Notes: generated by a model from the letters alone, not told the origin. Counted from the first letter of the stretch, positions 6,613 through 13,971 are shown. The stretch: DNA of 14,154 bases from Gammaproteobacteria bacterium (GCA_028282395.1 JANQHY010000151.1:1-14154), one strand, 5' to 3'. Translations and numbers: made by a program.

Positions 6613-8124
6613 ATGGCGGCAGATAATGAACTCTCATCACGACATGTTAAAACCCTAAAAGGGTCGGGTGTCGGTCCAGATGCTAGAAGAAAGAATCTTT
6701 GGAATTCGACTGGTATTGCTGATTATTGGTATTTAAAGCGAACTTGGACTCTTCTCGGCCCCGGAACAGGATCAGTTGGGAAGCTTATCAAAAATGCAAT
6801 TTTCCCAGATAAGCCTGTTGAAAATGATAATAGAAAAGTCATTTCTATTGTTTCTGAAAGTGATAAAGATGACGGGGGTGAAAAGGGCGGTGGTGACTTA
6901 GATGCTTCACTAACGCTAACAAACGTTACTGACAGCCAATATAAAAAAGATAGTAGCGCCCATATAATTTCCCTATCAAACAAAAAAAAGCGCGAAAGTG
7001 ATAGTCAAGATGTCGTATTTGAACCACCCAAAGTTGCTTCTATAGATGATTTAGTTGCTCTAATCGATCTATATTATGGTTTGAGAAAGCAATGGGAAAC
7101 AGCTTCTTTCAATGAAAAAGCTAATCTAGATGATAATCTAAGAGACTTAGAAGAGAAATTAAGCCATTGCGGTATTCATGACCAGCAAAAGCTCTATTCA
7201 ACTATGCTAAACTACTATTCTCATAATAGTTTATTAACGAATCTATTTCACTTGTTTGTGGCAGATGCTGAATTTGGTTTTACCGGCTTTTTTGAGAAGG
7301 ATGTTATTTTTAATAATACAACTAATGGACTAAATACAGTATTTGCTACGCCGGCACTCAAGTATATATTTTTTGGTGGAATTGCCATAGCTGCAACGAT
7401 TGGATTTTTTCTCTATACAGCTCAGACGTATGAAAGCCTAAAAAATGAAAATAACCGAACAGATCAAGTGCTTTTAGTATGGAATTGGCTACTGAAGTTG
7501 GGTGAAACAATTGCTGTTGATTGGGCCATTGCCGCTGCTCTTTTGAAGAGTGGTGCACAAACAGCAACAATGGCAGGTTCAGGGTTACTACTACTTCCTG
7601 GACTGTTTCTTATTCATTTGGGATTTCAATTCCTTGGAGATTTTACTAAATTCTGCAGAACTTGGTATAAGTTATGTAAATCAGACGACCATGATGAGAG
7701 AAGAGCACATGCTCAGACAATGGTGCGCTTGGGGTTGCAGATGATAAAAACAGCACTGATGGGAGCGTTTGTTGGTTTGATGATGATTGCTGGGGTCAGC
7801 AACCCAGTTACACTTGGCGTAATAATGGGTGTTATGCTGACATTCGCACTTGGCCTGTTTATTTGGGATCATTTGCCAAAGAGTTGGCAACGTAGTGTAA
7901 AGTCGAGTTGCCGGTTTTTTAGGAAAGACAGTTACAAGAGAGAGAATATAGAATTAGCGAAGATCGAACATGGTTCGGTAATAGATGATTCAAAAATTCC
8001 TGCTAATAATATGGATGGAGGACTTGATCATAGTGCTGGTGTCGATGCCGATGCCGATGTCAATTATGACAAACGTAACGATAATGAAATTACGCCTGCT
8101 GTTAAAGATATGATGGTAACATAA
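6613..8124 (+). CDS. Orphan multi-pass membrane protein, unknown function
   Basis: 503 aa from ATG 6613, with GGGGCAGGA just upstream; an in-frame TTG at 6601 has no ribosome site. I do not recognise a family. Residues 1-~245 are hydrophilic, charged and low-complexity in part (Gly/Asp/Lys-rich near 85-95). A short helical segment (~145-215, LVALIDLYYGLRKQW and LRDLEEKL) may be a coiled coil. Hydrophobic segments lie at ~250-269, ~300-342 (probably two), ~375-396 and ~398-418. The C-terminal ~80 residues are again polar and acidic, with VDADADVN at 477-484. There is no signal peptide. A large soluble N-domain, a central membrane block and an acidic tail resemble architectures seen among secreted effectors of intracellular bacteria, but that is analogy only. 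Good promoter and clean long frame support a real gene. Confidence 0.7.
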   Translation: MAADNELSSRHVKTLKGSGVGPDARRKNLWNSTGIADYWYLKRTWTLLGPGTGSVGKLIKNAIFPDKPVENDNRKVISIVSESDKDDGGEKGGGDLDASLTLTNVTDSQYKKDSSAHIISLSNKKKRESDSQDVVFEPPKVASIDDLVALIDLYYGLRKQWETASFNEKANLDDNLRDLEEKLSHCGIHDQQKLYSTMLNYYSHNSLLTNLFHLFVADAEFGFTGFFEKDVIFNNTTNGLNTVFATPALKYIFFGGIAIAATIGFFLYTAQTYESLKNENNRTDQVLLVWNWLLKLGETIAVDWAIAAALLKSGAQTATMAGSGLLLLPGLFLIHLGFQFLGDFTKFCRTWYKLCKSDDHDERRAHAQTMVRLGLQMIKTALMGAFVGLMMIAGVSNPVTLGVIMGVMLTFALGLFIWDHLPKSWQRSVKSSCRFFRKDSYKRENIELAKIEHGSVIDDSKIPANNMDGGLDHSAGVDADADVNYDKRNDNEITPAVKDMMVT

Positions 8125-8384
8125 TCGGCATTAGGATTCTTCTCACTACTCCCAAAACCATCATTCTGTACCTTGTCCTTATTTTCTCCTTCATCGGTAG
8201 TTTACAGTGCCGACTAAGGTTGTCGCGCATTAATCTCATCGTTTGTATTGCGGCCTACCTCATCGTCGTCCCGCGACGGCAGGGGCGCGGGACGACGGTA
8301 TTGGGAGTATGCGAAAACGGCATAATTATTGCATAACTGACTGGGTAATGGGATTATTCTACTAAAGTACTCTCTAACGTTCTT
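8125..8384. other. Convergent intergenic region
   Basis: 260 bp between the 503-aa protein gene and the convergent secreted-protein gene. It holds a pyrimidine-rich stretch, a GC-rich hairpin (8264-8297) and no gene I can support. No T run follows the hairpin on either strand, so classical termination is not evident for either flanking gene. Confidence 0.5.
8264..8297. repeat. GC-rich REP-like hairpin
   Basis: CGTCGTCCCGCG (8264-8275) and CGCGGGACGACG (8286-8297) are perfect 12-bp complements around a 10-nt loop (ACGGCAGGGG). It is far richer in GC than its surroundings and lies between convergent genes. The arms resemble the 'CGTCATCCCGCG...' intergenic palindromes spread through several host-associated Proteobacteria genomes. 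Without a T tract it is better read as a dispersed repeat than a standard terminator. Confidence 0.6.
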
Positions 8385-8828
8385 CTATTGAGAGAATGTG
8401 CAGCAATGTTTTGCTAAAGATGGCGCAGTGCATGATGCTTTATGTTTGTTTGCATAGTGCCAATCCTTAGAAGTGGTTTTTACTTTTTCGTTAAGAATCA
8501 CTTGTGCTGGTACAACACGGTTTTTATCTTGCCATGAGACATGGCAAATGACCTTATCGCCAGCAAAAGGAGGATGTTTAGTTAGGGATGCGTGGGTTGA
8601 AATATCAATCGATTGAGTACTGTGAAATGTAATCGGAAAATGCGCTGTTTTCTCTGAAATTTCTGGCATTATGTAGCAGGGTTTGACGGTATTCTTATAT
8701 TTGTTATAAGCAGCAAGCGTTTTAAACGTCATCTGATTAAAGTCAGGGCACGTTTCTGCAGAGGTATTGCTAGCTAATATGGTCAGGAATACCGCTAATG
8801 ACCAGAGCGGGAGTTTTTTTAATATCAT
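8385..8828 (-). CDS. Small secreted Cys-rich protein, unknown function
   Basis: 147 aa with a clear sec signal peptide: K4-K5, a hydrophobic core (LPLWSLAVFLTIL), and a likely cleavage after A24 (SNTSA|ETC). The mature ~123 residues contain six cysteines (27, 51, 95, 133, 142, 143), which suggests disulfides and a periplasmic or extracellular location. The middle (~90-125, KVICHVSWQDK...VILNEKV) looks like beta-strands. I do not recognise a family. The ribosome site is weak (GAGA about 9 nt upstream), but the promoter upstream is good. It is transcribed against both neighbouring orphan genes, so it is a stand-alone unit. Confidence 0.72.
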   Translation of the reverse strand: MILKKLPLWSLAVFLTILASNTSAETCPDFNQMTFKTLAAYNKYKNTVKPCYIMPEISEKTAHFPITFHSTQSIDISTHASLTKHPPFAGDKVICHVSWQDKNRVVPAQVILNEKVKTTSKDWHYANKHKASCTAPSLAKHCCTFSQ

Positions 8829-9103
8829 TTATTTGTCTCATCACATTCTTTTTCAAACCCTGTAATTGTACAATATTTTTTATCAATTAGCACGAGTTAA
8901 GTGCCCTACAGTAGCTTATATGTGGAAAAGTTCTTATTGTAAACAACTTGTTTGTTGTATTGGAATTAACAATATCAATTAATCCCGCATTTATTTCACA
9001 AAAAGTAGTACTTTATCAACAGCTAGCCTGTGTTAGGCTCCGTTGCAAGATTTTGCTATTGCGGCTAAGTGAAACCATCTGATTGTTAATAAGAGGAGAT
9101 ATT
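8829..9103. other. Divergent intergenic region with promoters for both flanking orphan genes
   Basis: 275 bp between the secreted-protein gene (minus) and the 479-aa protein gene (plus). It holds a good leftward promoter (8915-8943). For the rightward gene only a weak candidate is seen: TTGTAT (8955-8960), 17 nt, ATTAAT (8978-8983). No additional gene is supported. Confidence 0.45.
8915..8943 (-). promoter_or_regulatory. Promoter of the secreted-protein gene
   Basis: On the minus strand TTTACA (8943-8938), 17 nt, TATAAG (8920-8915): one mismatch from consensus in each box. The leader to the ATG at 8828 would be about 80 nt. Confidence 0.55.
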
Positions 9104-10543
9104 ATGTTAACTGTTTATAGTAAAGTAGATAAAAACCGTGACGATAAAAATGTTGATTGGCGACAATTGGTAAAAAGGAGTAAAAAGGGTGAGTGGGGAA
9201 AAGAGATTAAGGAATTAGAGCGCTTTATTGTCATCATTGAAGATGCAGATGTTGATGATCATGTGAATTTAATTAATTCATTTACCACAAAAAGACTGCG
9301 CCAGTTGATAAAAAATACCTTTTCTAGCAACAATATCGGTGTGAAAATAACGAAGCTGTTTCTAGCGACAACTGACAAACGAGCTAGGTGGCTAATTATT
9401 GAAACCGTTGCACAGGCAATTAAGAATAGTCATCAGCTTTCTCGACTATTGCAAACCATTCCAAAAAATCTAGCCGAAGAGTACTATCTAACTATGGTGC
9501 AGCCAATTGTTGACATATTAATTGGATCTGATGAAAAGCATATTAGAGCTTCTAAGGCGTTTCAACTATCAGTGGCGCATAACGATGTGCTCCCTGTTGA
9601 TGTAATTTTCATGATTTTCACTATGTTGCCTCTAATGCGGCCAGCAGGATTTGTTAAAAAGGAGGACTTGGAAAATTTGCTTAAGGCTATTTTGACTAAT
9701 ATAACAGTGCCGCGGCGCCAACTTGCTCTGAAATTGATTTCTTGTTGTGATAACAACTCACAACAATATTTTTTTTATAAAGGAACATTTAACCCCTTCT
9801 GGTACCAAGGGATTAATGATAAATTAATTTCAGCAAGTGGTTCGGCCTCTTCTGGAATTAATTATGCCAATCGAATTATTAATCTGGATGATTTAAATGA
9901 TTTGCTGGCAGTTTGCTGTCCTGAAGCGCAGAAACTAATACTTGGGCGATACTGTTCGCCACTATACTATAATTTCTTTGCTACCATTGAGGTTCCTGGA
10001 TGTATTGATAGCTCTTTTAATAATCTTATAAATATTCTTGAACGTTATAACCATGAGGTTAATGAGGAAATTGTTCACAATATCTATCGCTATAGTAATG
10101 GCATTTACCGATTTTGTAAAAATGTTGATAAGCTGTGCCAAGTTATTCGTTGTTGTAGTTATGATGGAAAGATTGACATTATTCATTCCATTGTTTCAAA
10201 TGAGGATAAATTTGTTGGGTTTATTTTAAATAATAAGGATTTTTGTCAGCTGTTAAGTGCTTTTGATAAGAAGTCACAACAATATTTTTTAAAAATATTA
10301 ATTGAAAAAGGGATTCGCTTAAGAAATGTCGTTAATAGCGATAGTGATCTTGATAAGGTATGCCAAGCATGTAAAGGGAGGAACCAGAAGCTACTAAAAG
10401 GACTGTTTCTGCTGGCAATAAAAAGTCGTATTGGGCCACTTGAATTTTTTTATATCAATTTTCTTTCTAAAAGCAGCCAAAATAGTCCATCCGTTAGTGA
10501 TATAGAGCTTTCGCAGTTAACGACTGCACCAACTATTGAATAA
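9104..10543 (+). CDS. Orphan helical-repeat protein, unknown function
   Basis: 479 aa from ATG 9104, chosen because AAGAGGAG lies 5 nt upstream; an in-frame start at 9083 has no such site. I do not recognise a family. It is soluble, with no signal peptide or membrane segment, and appears almost wholly alpha-helical. From ~261 to ~447 it holds five related units with a pattern 'L..LL..C....Q..LL': anchors at L264, L308, L344, F380 and L416, with the last four exactly 36 residues apart. Similar but less regular units may start near 54, 112 and 189. This suggests an alpha-solenoid scaffold for protein or RNA binding. The last ~23 residues (from S457) are disordered-looking and rich in Ser, Thr and Pro with scattered Glu. 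That would suit a translocation signal, but no secretion system is visible here. Cys content is high for a cytoplasmic protein. Confidence 0.72.
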   Translation: MLTVYSKVDKNRDDKNVDWRQLVKRSKKGEWGKEIKELERFIVIIEDADVDDHVNLINSFTTKRLRQLIKNTFSSNNIGVKITKLFLATTDKRARWLIIETVAQAIKNSHQLSRLLQTIPKNLAEEYYLTMVQPIVDILIGSDEKHIRASKAFQLSVAHNDVLPVDVIFMIFTMLPLMRPAGFVKKEDLENLLKAILTNITVPRRQLALKLISCCDNNSQQYFFYKGTFNPFWYQGINDKLISASGSASSGINYANRIINLDDLNDLLAVCCPEAQKLILGRYCSPLYYNFFATIEVPGCIDSSFNNLINILERYNHEVNEEIVHNIYRYSNGIYRFCKNVDKLCQVIRCCSYDGKIDIIHSIVSNEDKFVGFILNNKDFCQLLSAFDKKSQQYFLKILIEKGIRLRNVVNSDSDLDKVCQACKGRNQKLLKGLFLLAIKSRIGPLEFFYINFLSKSSQNSPSVSDIELSQLTTAPTIE

Positions 10544-10548
10544 TCTTG

Positions 10549-10562
10549 TTACAAATTTGTAA
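10549..10562. repeat. 14-bp palindrome between convergent genes
   Basis: TTACAAATTTGTAA is perfectly self-complementary and lies just after the stop of the 479-aa protein gene; the convergent matB ends 31 bp further on. AAAAAGAGTTTTTT follows at 10579-10592. Neither makes a strong terminator, though the pair could form weak bidirectional hairpins. Confidence 0.35.
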
Positions 10563-10592
10563 TGACTTTGCTGGATTAAAAAGAGTTTTTTG

Positions 10593-12104
10593 TCAGCTAT
10601 AAAGATTGTGATATGTTTTTTTTAATTGTTGTTTCTGTATTTTACTCATACTATTACGCGGTAGTTGATTAACAAAAATAATCTTTTTGGGTATCTTATA
10701 GTTGGCAAGCCCCTTTTTAATCTCCTTGAGAATGGCTGCGGCTGCTAATCGTCTGCCGGGAGAAGTAACAATAATGGCCGTTACTGCTTCACCGAAATCA
10801 CTGTGCGGCAGGCCAATCACTGCCGATTCTGCAACGCCATCGAGACTGTCGATGACAGTTTCCACCTCTTTGGGATAGACATTCATGCCACCGCTAATAA
10901 TCATATCGTTATTACGGCCAATAATTTGTAGTATGCCTTGGTTATTGAGCTTACCAATATCTCCGCTACGAAAAAAGCCATCAGGAGTCATTGCTGCGCT
11001 ACTCTTTTGTGGATTGCGCCAATAACCTTTAAATAGTGCCGGTCCTTTAACTTCAATATGACCTGGCTGATTTGATGGTACCGGTTGTCCATCATCATTG
11101 ACTAGACGTAATTGTGTGGGGGGTAACGCTTTGCCAACGCTGCCAGCAATGCGTTCACCCTTTAGAGGGTTGGAGCAGTTAATGCCGGTCTCTGTCATGC
11201 CATAGCGTTCAAGAATTTTTTGGCCGATGCGTTGGTTGAACTGATGAAAAACTTTTTCTGTCAACGGTGCTGAGCCCGAGGTAAACAGGCGCATCTGGTG
11301 TGTTAATGCTTTAGTGAAGCGGTTATCTGCTAGGAGACGTGTATAGTAGGTGGGTACCCCCATCATGACACTGCTCTCCGGCAGATAACGAATGATCTGC
11401 TCCACGTTGAATTTATCTAACATGATCATGCTGGCACCGCTTAAGAGTACACAGTGGCAAGCAAAAAACAGGCCATGGCAATGAAAAATTGGTAGCACAT
11501 GCAGAAGGTTATCGTCAGCAGTAAAGCCCCAGCACTGTTTCAGTGCTTGGCCGTTTGCTATCAAATTACCATGTGACAACATAGCCCCTTTAGGACGTCC
11601 AGTGGTGCCGGAAGTGTAGAGAATAGCAGCGATATCATCAAGCTGGCAGTATTGAGTGGTAAACGTAGTTGGCATGGATTGGATCTGTTGCTGTAAAGAG
11701 CCCTCTCCATCAACTGCTAATGTTTCAATATAGCTTTTGAGATTGGCATTCTGCAGTAGGGTTGCAATAGTTTGACGATTGTTAGGTGTGCAGACAATCA
11801 ATGTTGGTTCGGCATCAGTAATAAAATAGGCTAGCTCCTCTTTTTTAAAGGCGGGGTTTAATGGAATATAGATGATGCCACAACGCAATGCTGACAAGTA
11901 AACTAATAGCGCGTCAATGGATTTTTCTGTCTGCTGAATCAGGCGATCACCTGGTCTCATTCCCAGCTTATTGAAGTAGTGACAGTAGCGCGCGACTTGT
12001 TCGTCTATAGTATTGTAGTGCCATATTGTACCATCTTCCGAATGTATAAGTGGTTGATAGTTTTCTTTATTTAGCAGGAATTGACAGTAGAGGTTGCCAT
12101 TCAT
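10593..12104 (-). CDS. matB: Malonyl-CoA synthetase (MatB-type acyl-CoA ligase)
   Basis: 503 aa. It is an AMP-forming acyl-CoA ligase: ATP plus acid gives an acyl-adenylate, then the CoA thioester. Motifs in order: P-loop Y163-T-S-G-T-T-G-R-P-K172-G, S276-G-S-A-P-L, E299-R-Y-G-M-T-E-T-G307, S380-G-D, the hinge block starting G396-R-N-N-D and including GGMNVYPKEVE (405-415), and the C-terminal P482-R-N-S-M-S-K488 with the catalytic lysine. The stretches after YGMTETG (SNPLKGERIAGSVGKALP) and 'LPRN.M.K.QK' match MatB closely, favouring malonate or methylmalonate over fatty acids. Malonyl-CoA would feed fatty-acid or polyketide synthesis. It is the last gene of a four-gene minus-strand operon, 18 nt after the VUT gene, with GGAGAG 10 nt before the start. 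No companion malonyl-CoA decarboxylase is seen. Confidence 0.85.
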   Translation of the reverse strand: MNGNLYCQFLLNKENYQPLIHSEDGTIWHYNTIDEQVARYCHYFNKLGMRPGDRLIQQTEKSIDALLVYLSALRCGIIYIPLNPAFKKEELAYFITDAEPTLIVCTPNNRQTIATLLQNANLKSYIETLAVDGEGSLQQQIQSMPTTFTTQYCQLDDIAAILYTSGTTGRPKGAMLSHGNLIANGQALKQCWGFTADDNLLHVLPIFHCHGLFFACHCVLLSGASMIMLDKFNVEQIIRYLPESSVMMGVPTYYTRLLADNRFTKALTHQMRLFTSGSAPLTEKVFHQFNQRIGQKILERYGMTETGINCSNPLKGERIAGSVGKALPPTQLRLVNDDGQPVPSNQPGHIEVKGPALFKGYWRNPQKSSAAMTPDGFFRSGDIGKLNNQGILQIIGRNNDMIISGGMNVYPKEVETVIDSLDGVAESAVIGLPHSDFGEAVTAIIVTSPGRRLAAAAILKEIKKGLANYKIPKKIIFVNQLPRNSMSKIQKQQLKKTYHNLYS

Positions 12105-12122
12105 GTATATGATTCTCTCCTA

Positions 12123-12803
12123 CTATTGAACCAACTTAAATGGATTGAAGTTAGTGTTGATATCATAGAGGTCAAACCCTTCTCTCTCTTTTAACCAGTG
12201 TGAAATAAAGGTTGCTAAGGGGGTTGCGACGACTTCAAAGGTCATTTTCCATATGTACATGCAACCGATTAACTTCAGGATGACGAGCGAGCCAACTTCA
12301 TGCCAGTGGAAGATAATGACCCAGGTGGCCGAGAACGTTGCGTGACCAACAGATGTTGACATCAGTGAGCGCAGCCAGAAATGTTTACCACTCATTTTGA
12401 TTTTCAATTTAGCGATAATATAGTTATTGATGAAGAAACTGAAGAATGTTGCAACAGCAATGCTGAAAAAGAGGCGTGGGTAGTTGGAAAAGATGTGATT
12501 ATAACCGTAATTAAGCACTGCGGTTGGAACCAGCATTGAGACCCAAGCGAAGAACGAAAAAATCCCCAAAGTTAAGATGACACACCAGATAAGAAAACGT
12601 GAGTACTTATAGGAGTAAACTTCAGTAATGATATCAGACAGCAGAAAAGTAAACGGGAAAATTAGAATGCCGCCAGGCTCGTAGAGGTTAAATATATGTA
12701 GAATACGTGGGGCCATAGTGAAGTAAGTGAAGTTTGTCGCGAGGAAGAGCGTTGTAAGTAGAATTTGTGCTCTGGAAAAGGTGAAATTGTTCTGTGGGTT
12801 CAT
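12123..12803 (-). CDS. VUT/YhhQ family transporter, putative queuosine-precursor uptake, divergent
   Basis: 226 aa, about six membrane helices. The family hallmark is present: G44-G-I-L-I-F-P-F-T-F-L-L-S-D57-I-I-T-E61-V-Y, followed by the conserved basic residue (R69). YhhQ proteins bring 7-deazaguanine precursors of queuosine (preQ0/preQ1) into the cell. A second family block around 148-165, normally 'S(S/T)..G...D(T/S)..F', reads M148-S-T-S-V-G-H-A-T-F-S: the usual Asp is replaced, so substrate or mechanism may have changed. GGAG lies ~9 nt before the ATG. It sits 27 nt after the 120-aa gene and 18 nt before matB, in one operon. No queuosine gene is nearby. Confidence 0.78.
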   Translation of the reverse strand: MNPQNNFTFSRAQILLTTLFLATNFTYFTMAPRILHIFNLYEPGGILIFPFTFLLSDIITEVYSYKYSRFLIWCVILTLGIFSFFAWVSMLVPTAVLNYGYNHIFSNYPRLFFSIAVATFFSFFINNYIIAKLKIKMSGKHFWLRSLMSTSVGHATFSATWVIIFHWHEVGSLVILKLIGCMYIWKMTFEVVATPLATFISHWLKEREGFDLYDINTNFNPFKLVQ

Positions 12804-12830
12804 AAAAATCTCTCCTTCTAGTCAGTTTAG

Positions 12831-13193
12831 CTAATCCGTTGCTGGTTCTGGACGGTCATTGTCAAGATCATTAGACTCTAACATCTGTTTTCTAATATGA
12901 TTATATTGGTGTTCACGCTGTTCTGGCGGCAGGGAGAAGAGAAGATCACCGATAGCAATCGAGCCAAATTTTACTGCTTGAAATGGGTGAAATTGCTCTA
13001 ATAGTTCATTATTCTCAATCAGCTCTTTGATAGTTATTTCATAGAGATCTCTTTTGCCTAGTAAGGTATAGATAATAATTGTCTCACCATTACTATCTTG
13101 GCGCTGTCCGACAGCTTTATAAGCGTAGAAATTTCTCCGTTCTGAAAAGCGATAAGCAAGCGATGAGATAAACTTTTTAATTTTGCTGATCAT
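12831..13193 (-). CDS. Small hypothetical protein in regulator operon
   Basis: 120 aa. The ATG overlaps the TGA of the regulator gene (ATGA, 4 nt), with GAGG 8 nt upstream, so translation is probably coupled. I do not recognise a family. It begins with a basic amphipathic helix (1-20, KIKKF...YRFSERR), followed by a mixed alpha/beta middle (~22-90; ETIIIYTLLGKRDLYEITI reads as two strands). The tail is highly charged, rich in Gln/Glu/Arg, then acidic (~90-120). There is no signal peptide or clear membrane segment. Coupling with the regulator suggests a partner or anti-repressor-like role, but that is inference from position only. Confidence 0.65.
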   Translation of the reverse strand: MISKIKKFISSLAYRFSERRNFYAYKAVGQRQDSNGETIIIYTLLGKRDLYEITIKELIENNELLEQFHPFQAVKFGSIAIGDLLFSLPPEQREHQYNHIRKQMLESNDLDNDRPEPATD

Positions 13194-13858
13194 AATGAAA
13201 CCTCTCTAGTATTCCATGACCATCTTGATTCTATCAAACATCCAAGGATTTTGTCTTGAGGGGATAGAATAGAGTGTCCATAATCTTTTTTACTATAAGA
13301 CTGTAGTACCCTGTTGCCATTCTCTTCAAGCATTTGCCGAAATATAATTTCACCTGTTGCTGCGATATGTGTTACCACAAAGCAGCGATGCTTTGGCGTG
13401 ATTTCAGGATTGATAATGACAATGCCACCACGCTCGAATCGTGGGAACATCGCATTATCTTCAAGATAGAGGCCATAGGTTAGTTTGCTCCATTCACTAC
13501 AGGTGCTAGTCCAGTCACTAATGCAGTGGGGTGGCAAGGTTCCCGTTAGCCAGGATTGAATATCTTTCCAAGCTAATATCGGCACTTTGTGCTCTTTTTT
13601 ACTTTGATTCGGTTGCTGGGAATTTTTTAATAGCATCTCTCCTTTGCCAGTCAGTAACCAATCAACATCAATGCCAAGTGCATCGGCAATATCATAGGAG
13701 AATTTTGAGCGGTTAATGCCACTCGAGCAGAGGTACTGAATAGATTGGCGCCTAACATCGATTTTTCTTGCAAGTTCCGCTTGAGAAATGCCAAGGATTT
13801 CCAAAGCGTGTGTAAGCCGTTTTGATAAATTGTCTAATATTTCTGACCCTGATTTCAT
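13190..13858 (-). CDS. XRE/CI-type regulator with degenerate S24 (LexA-like) domain
   Basis: 222 aa from ATG 13858; a GTG two codons earlier is the other option and neither has a strong ribosome site. Residues ~10-72 are an XRE helix-turn-helix domain (Q26-A-E-L-A-R-K-I-D-V-R-R-Q-S-I-Q, then the typical ALGIDVDWLLTGKG). Residues ~92-210 have the fold of phage repressor/LexA C-domains, with V92-P-I-L-A-W at the hinge. The autoprotease parts are lost: the nucleophile Ser of SMxP is Ala (N135-A136-M-F-P), the Lys of the '..KRL' strand is Arg (F173-R174-Q-M), and the Ala-Gly cleavage pair after 'VPLISWVQ' reads I100-Q101. It should therefore dimerise and repress without RecA-triggered cleavage. 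It heads the operon ending in matB, and the control region upstream carries several palindromes, pointing to autoregulation. Confidence 0.82.
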   Translation of the reverse strand: MKSGSEILDNLSKRLTHALEILGISQAELARKIDVRRQSIQYLCSSGINRSKFSYDIADALGIDVDWLLTGKGEMLLKNSQQPNQSKKEHKVPILAWKDIQSWLTGTLPPHCISDWTSTCSEWSKLTYGLYLEDNAMFPRFERGGIVIINPEITPKHRCFVVTHIAATGEIIFRQMLEENGNRVLQSYSKKDYGHSILSPQDKILGCLIESRWSWNTREVSL

Positions 13859-13904
13859 GAGCACCGTTTAATTATTTTAGTTAAATGCTTTTTAATACAT
13901 TGTT

Positions 13905-13920
13905 GGTTGATCTATCAACC
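13905..13920. promoter_or_regulatory. Palindrome upstream of the regulator gene, possible operator
   Basis: GGTTGAT-CT-ATCAACC: 7-bp perfect arms around two bases, about 47 bp before the regulator start. A site downstream of the proposed promoter would allow roadblock autorepression. On the minus strand TTGATA within it could also serve as a weak -35 box. Confidence 0.5.
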
Positions 13921-13971
13921 CGATAAACCTTTTCATTGTAATGAACTAATGCAGATCGGACTAGTAGTAAA

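Noticed and set aside
8043..8060. GATGCC-type 6-bp triplet repeat near the end of the 503-aa protein gene
   Set aside because: Only about three imperfect units; it encodes the DADAD stretch and is too short to be a meaningful repeat or phase-variable tract.
8125..8246. Short minus-strand frame of 45 codons in the convergent gap, ending inside the upstream gene
   Set aside because: No clear ribosome site at its first ATG, a very basic and non-distinctive product, and no recognisable family; chance frames of this size are common.
10579..10592. AAAAAGAGTTTTTT as an intrinsic terminator
   Set aside because: The stem is only A-T pairs with no GC core, too weak to call a terminator.
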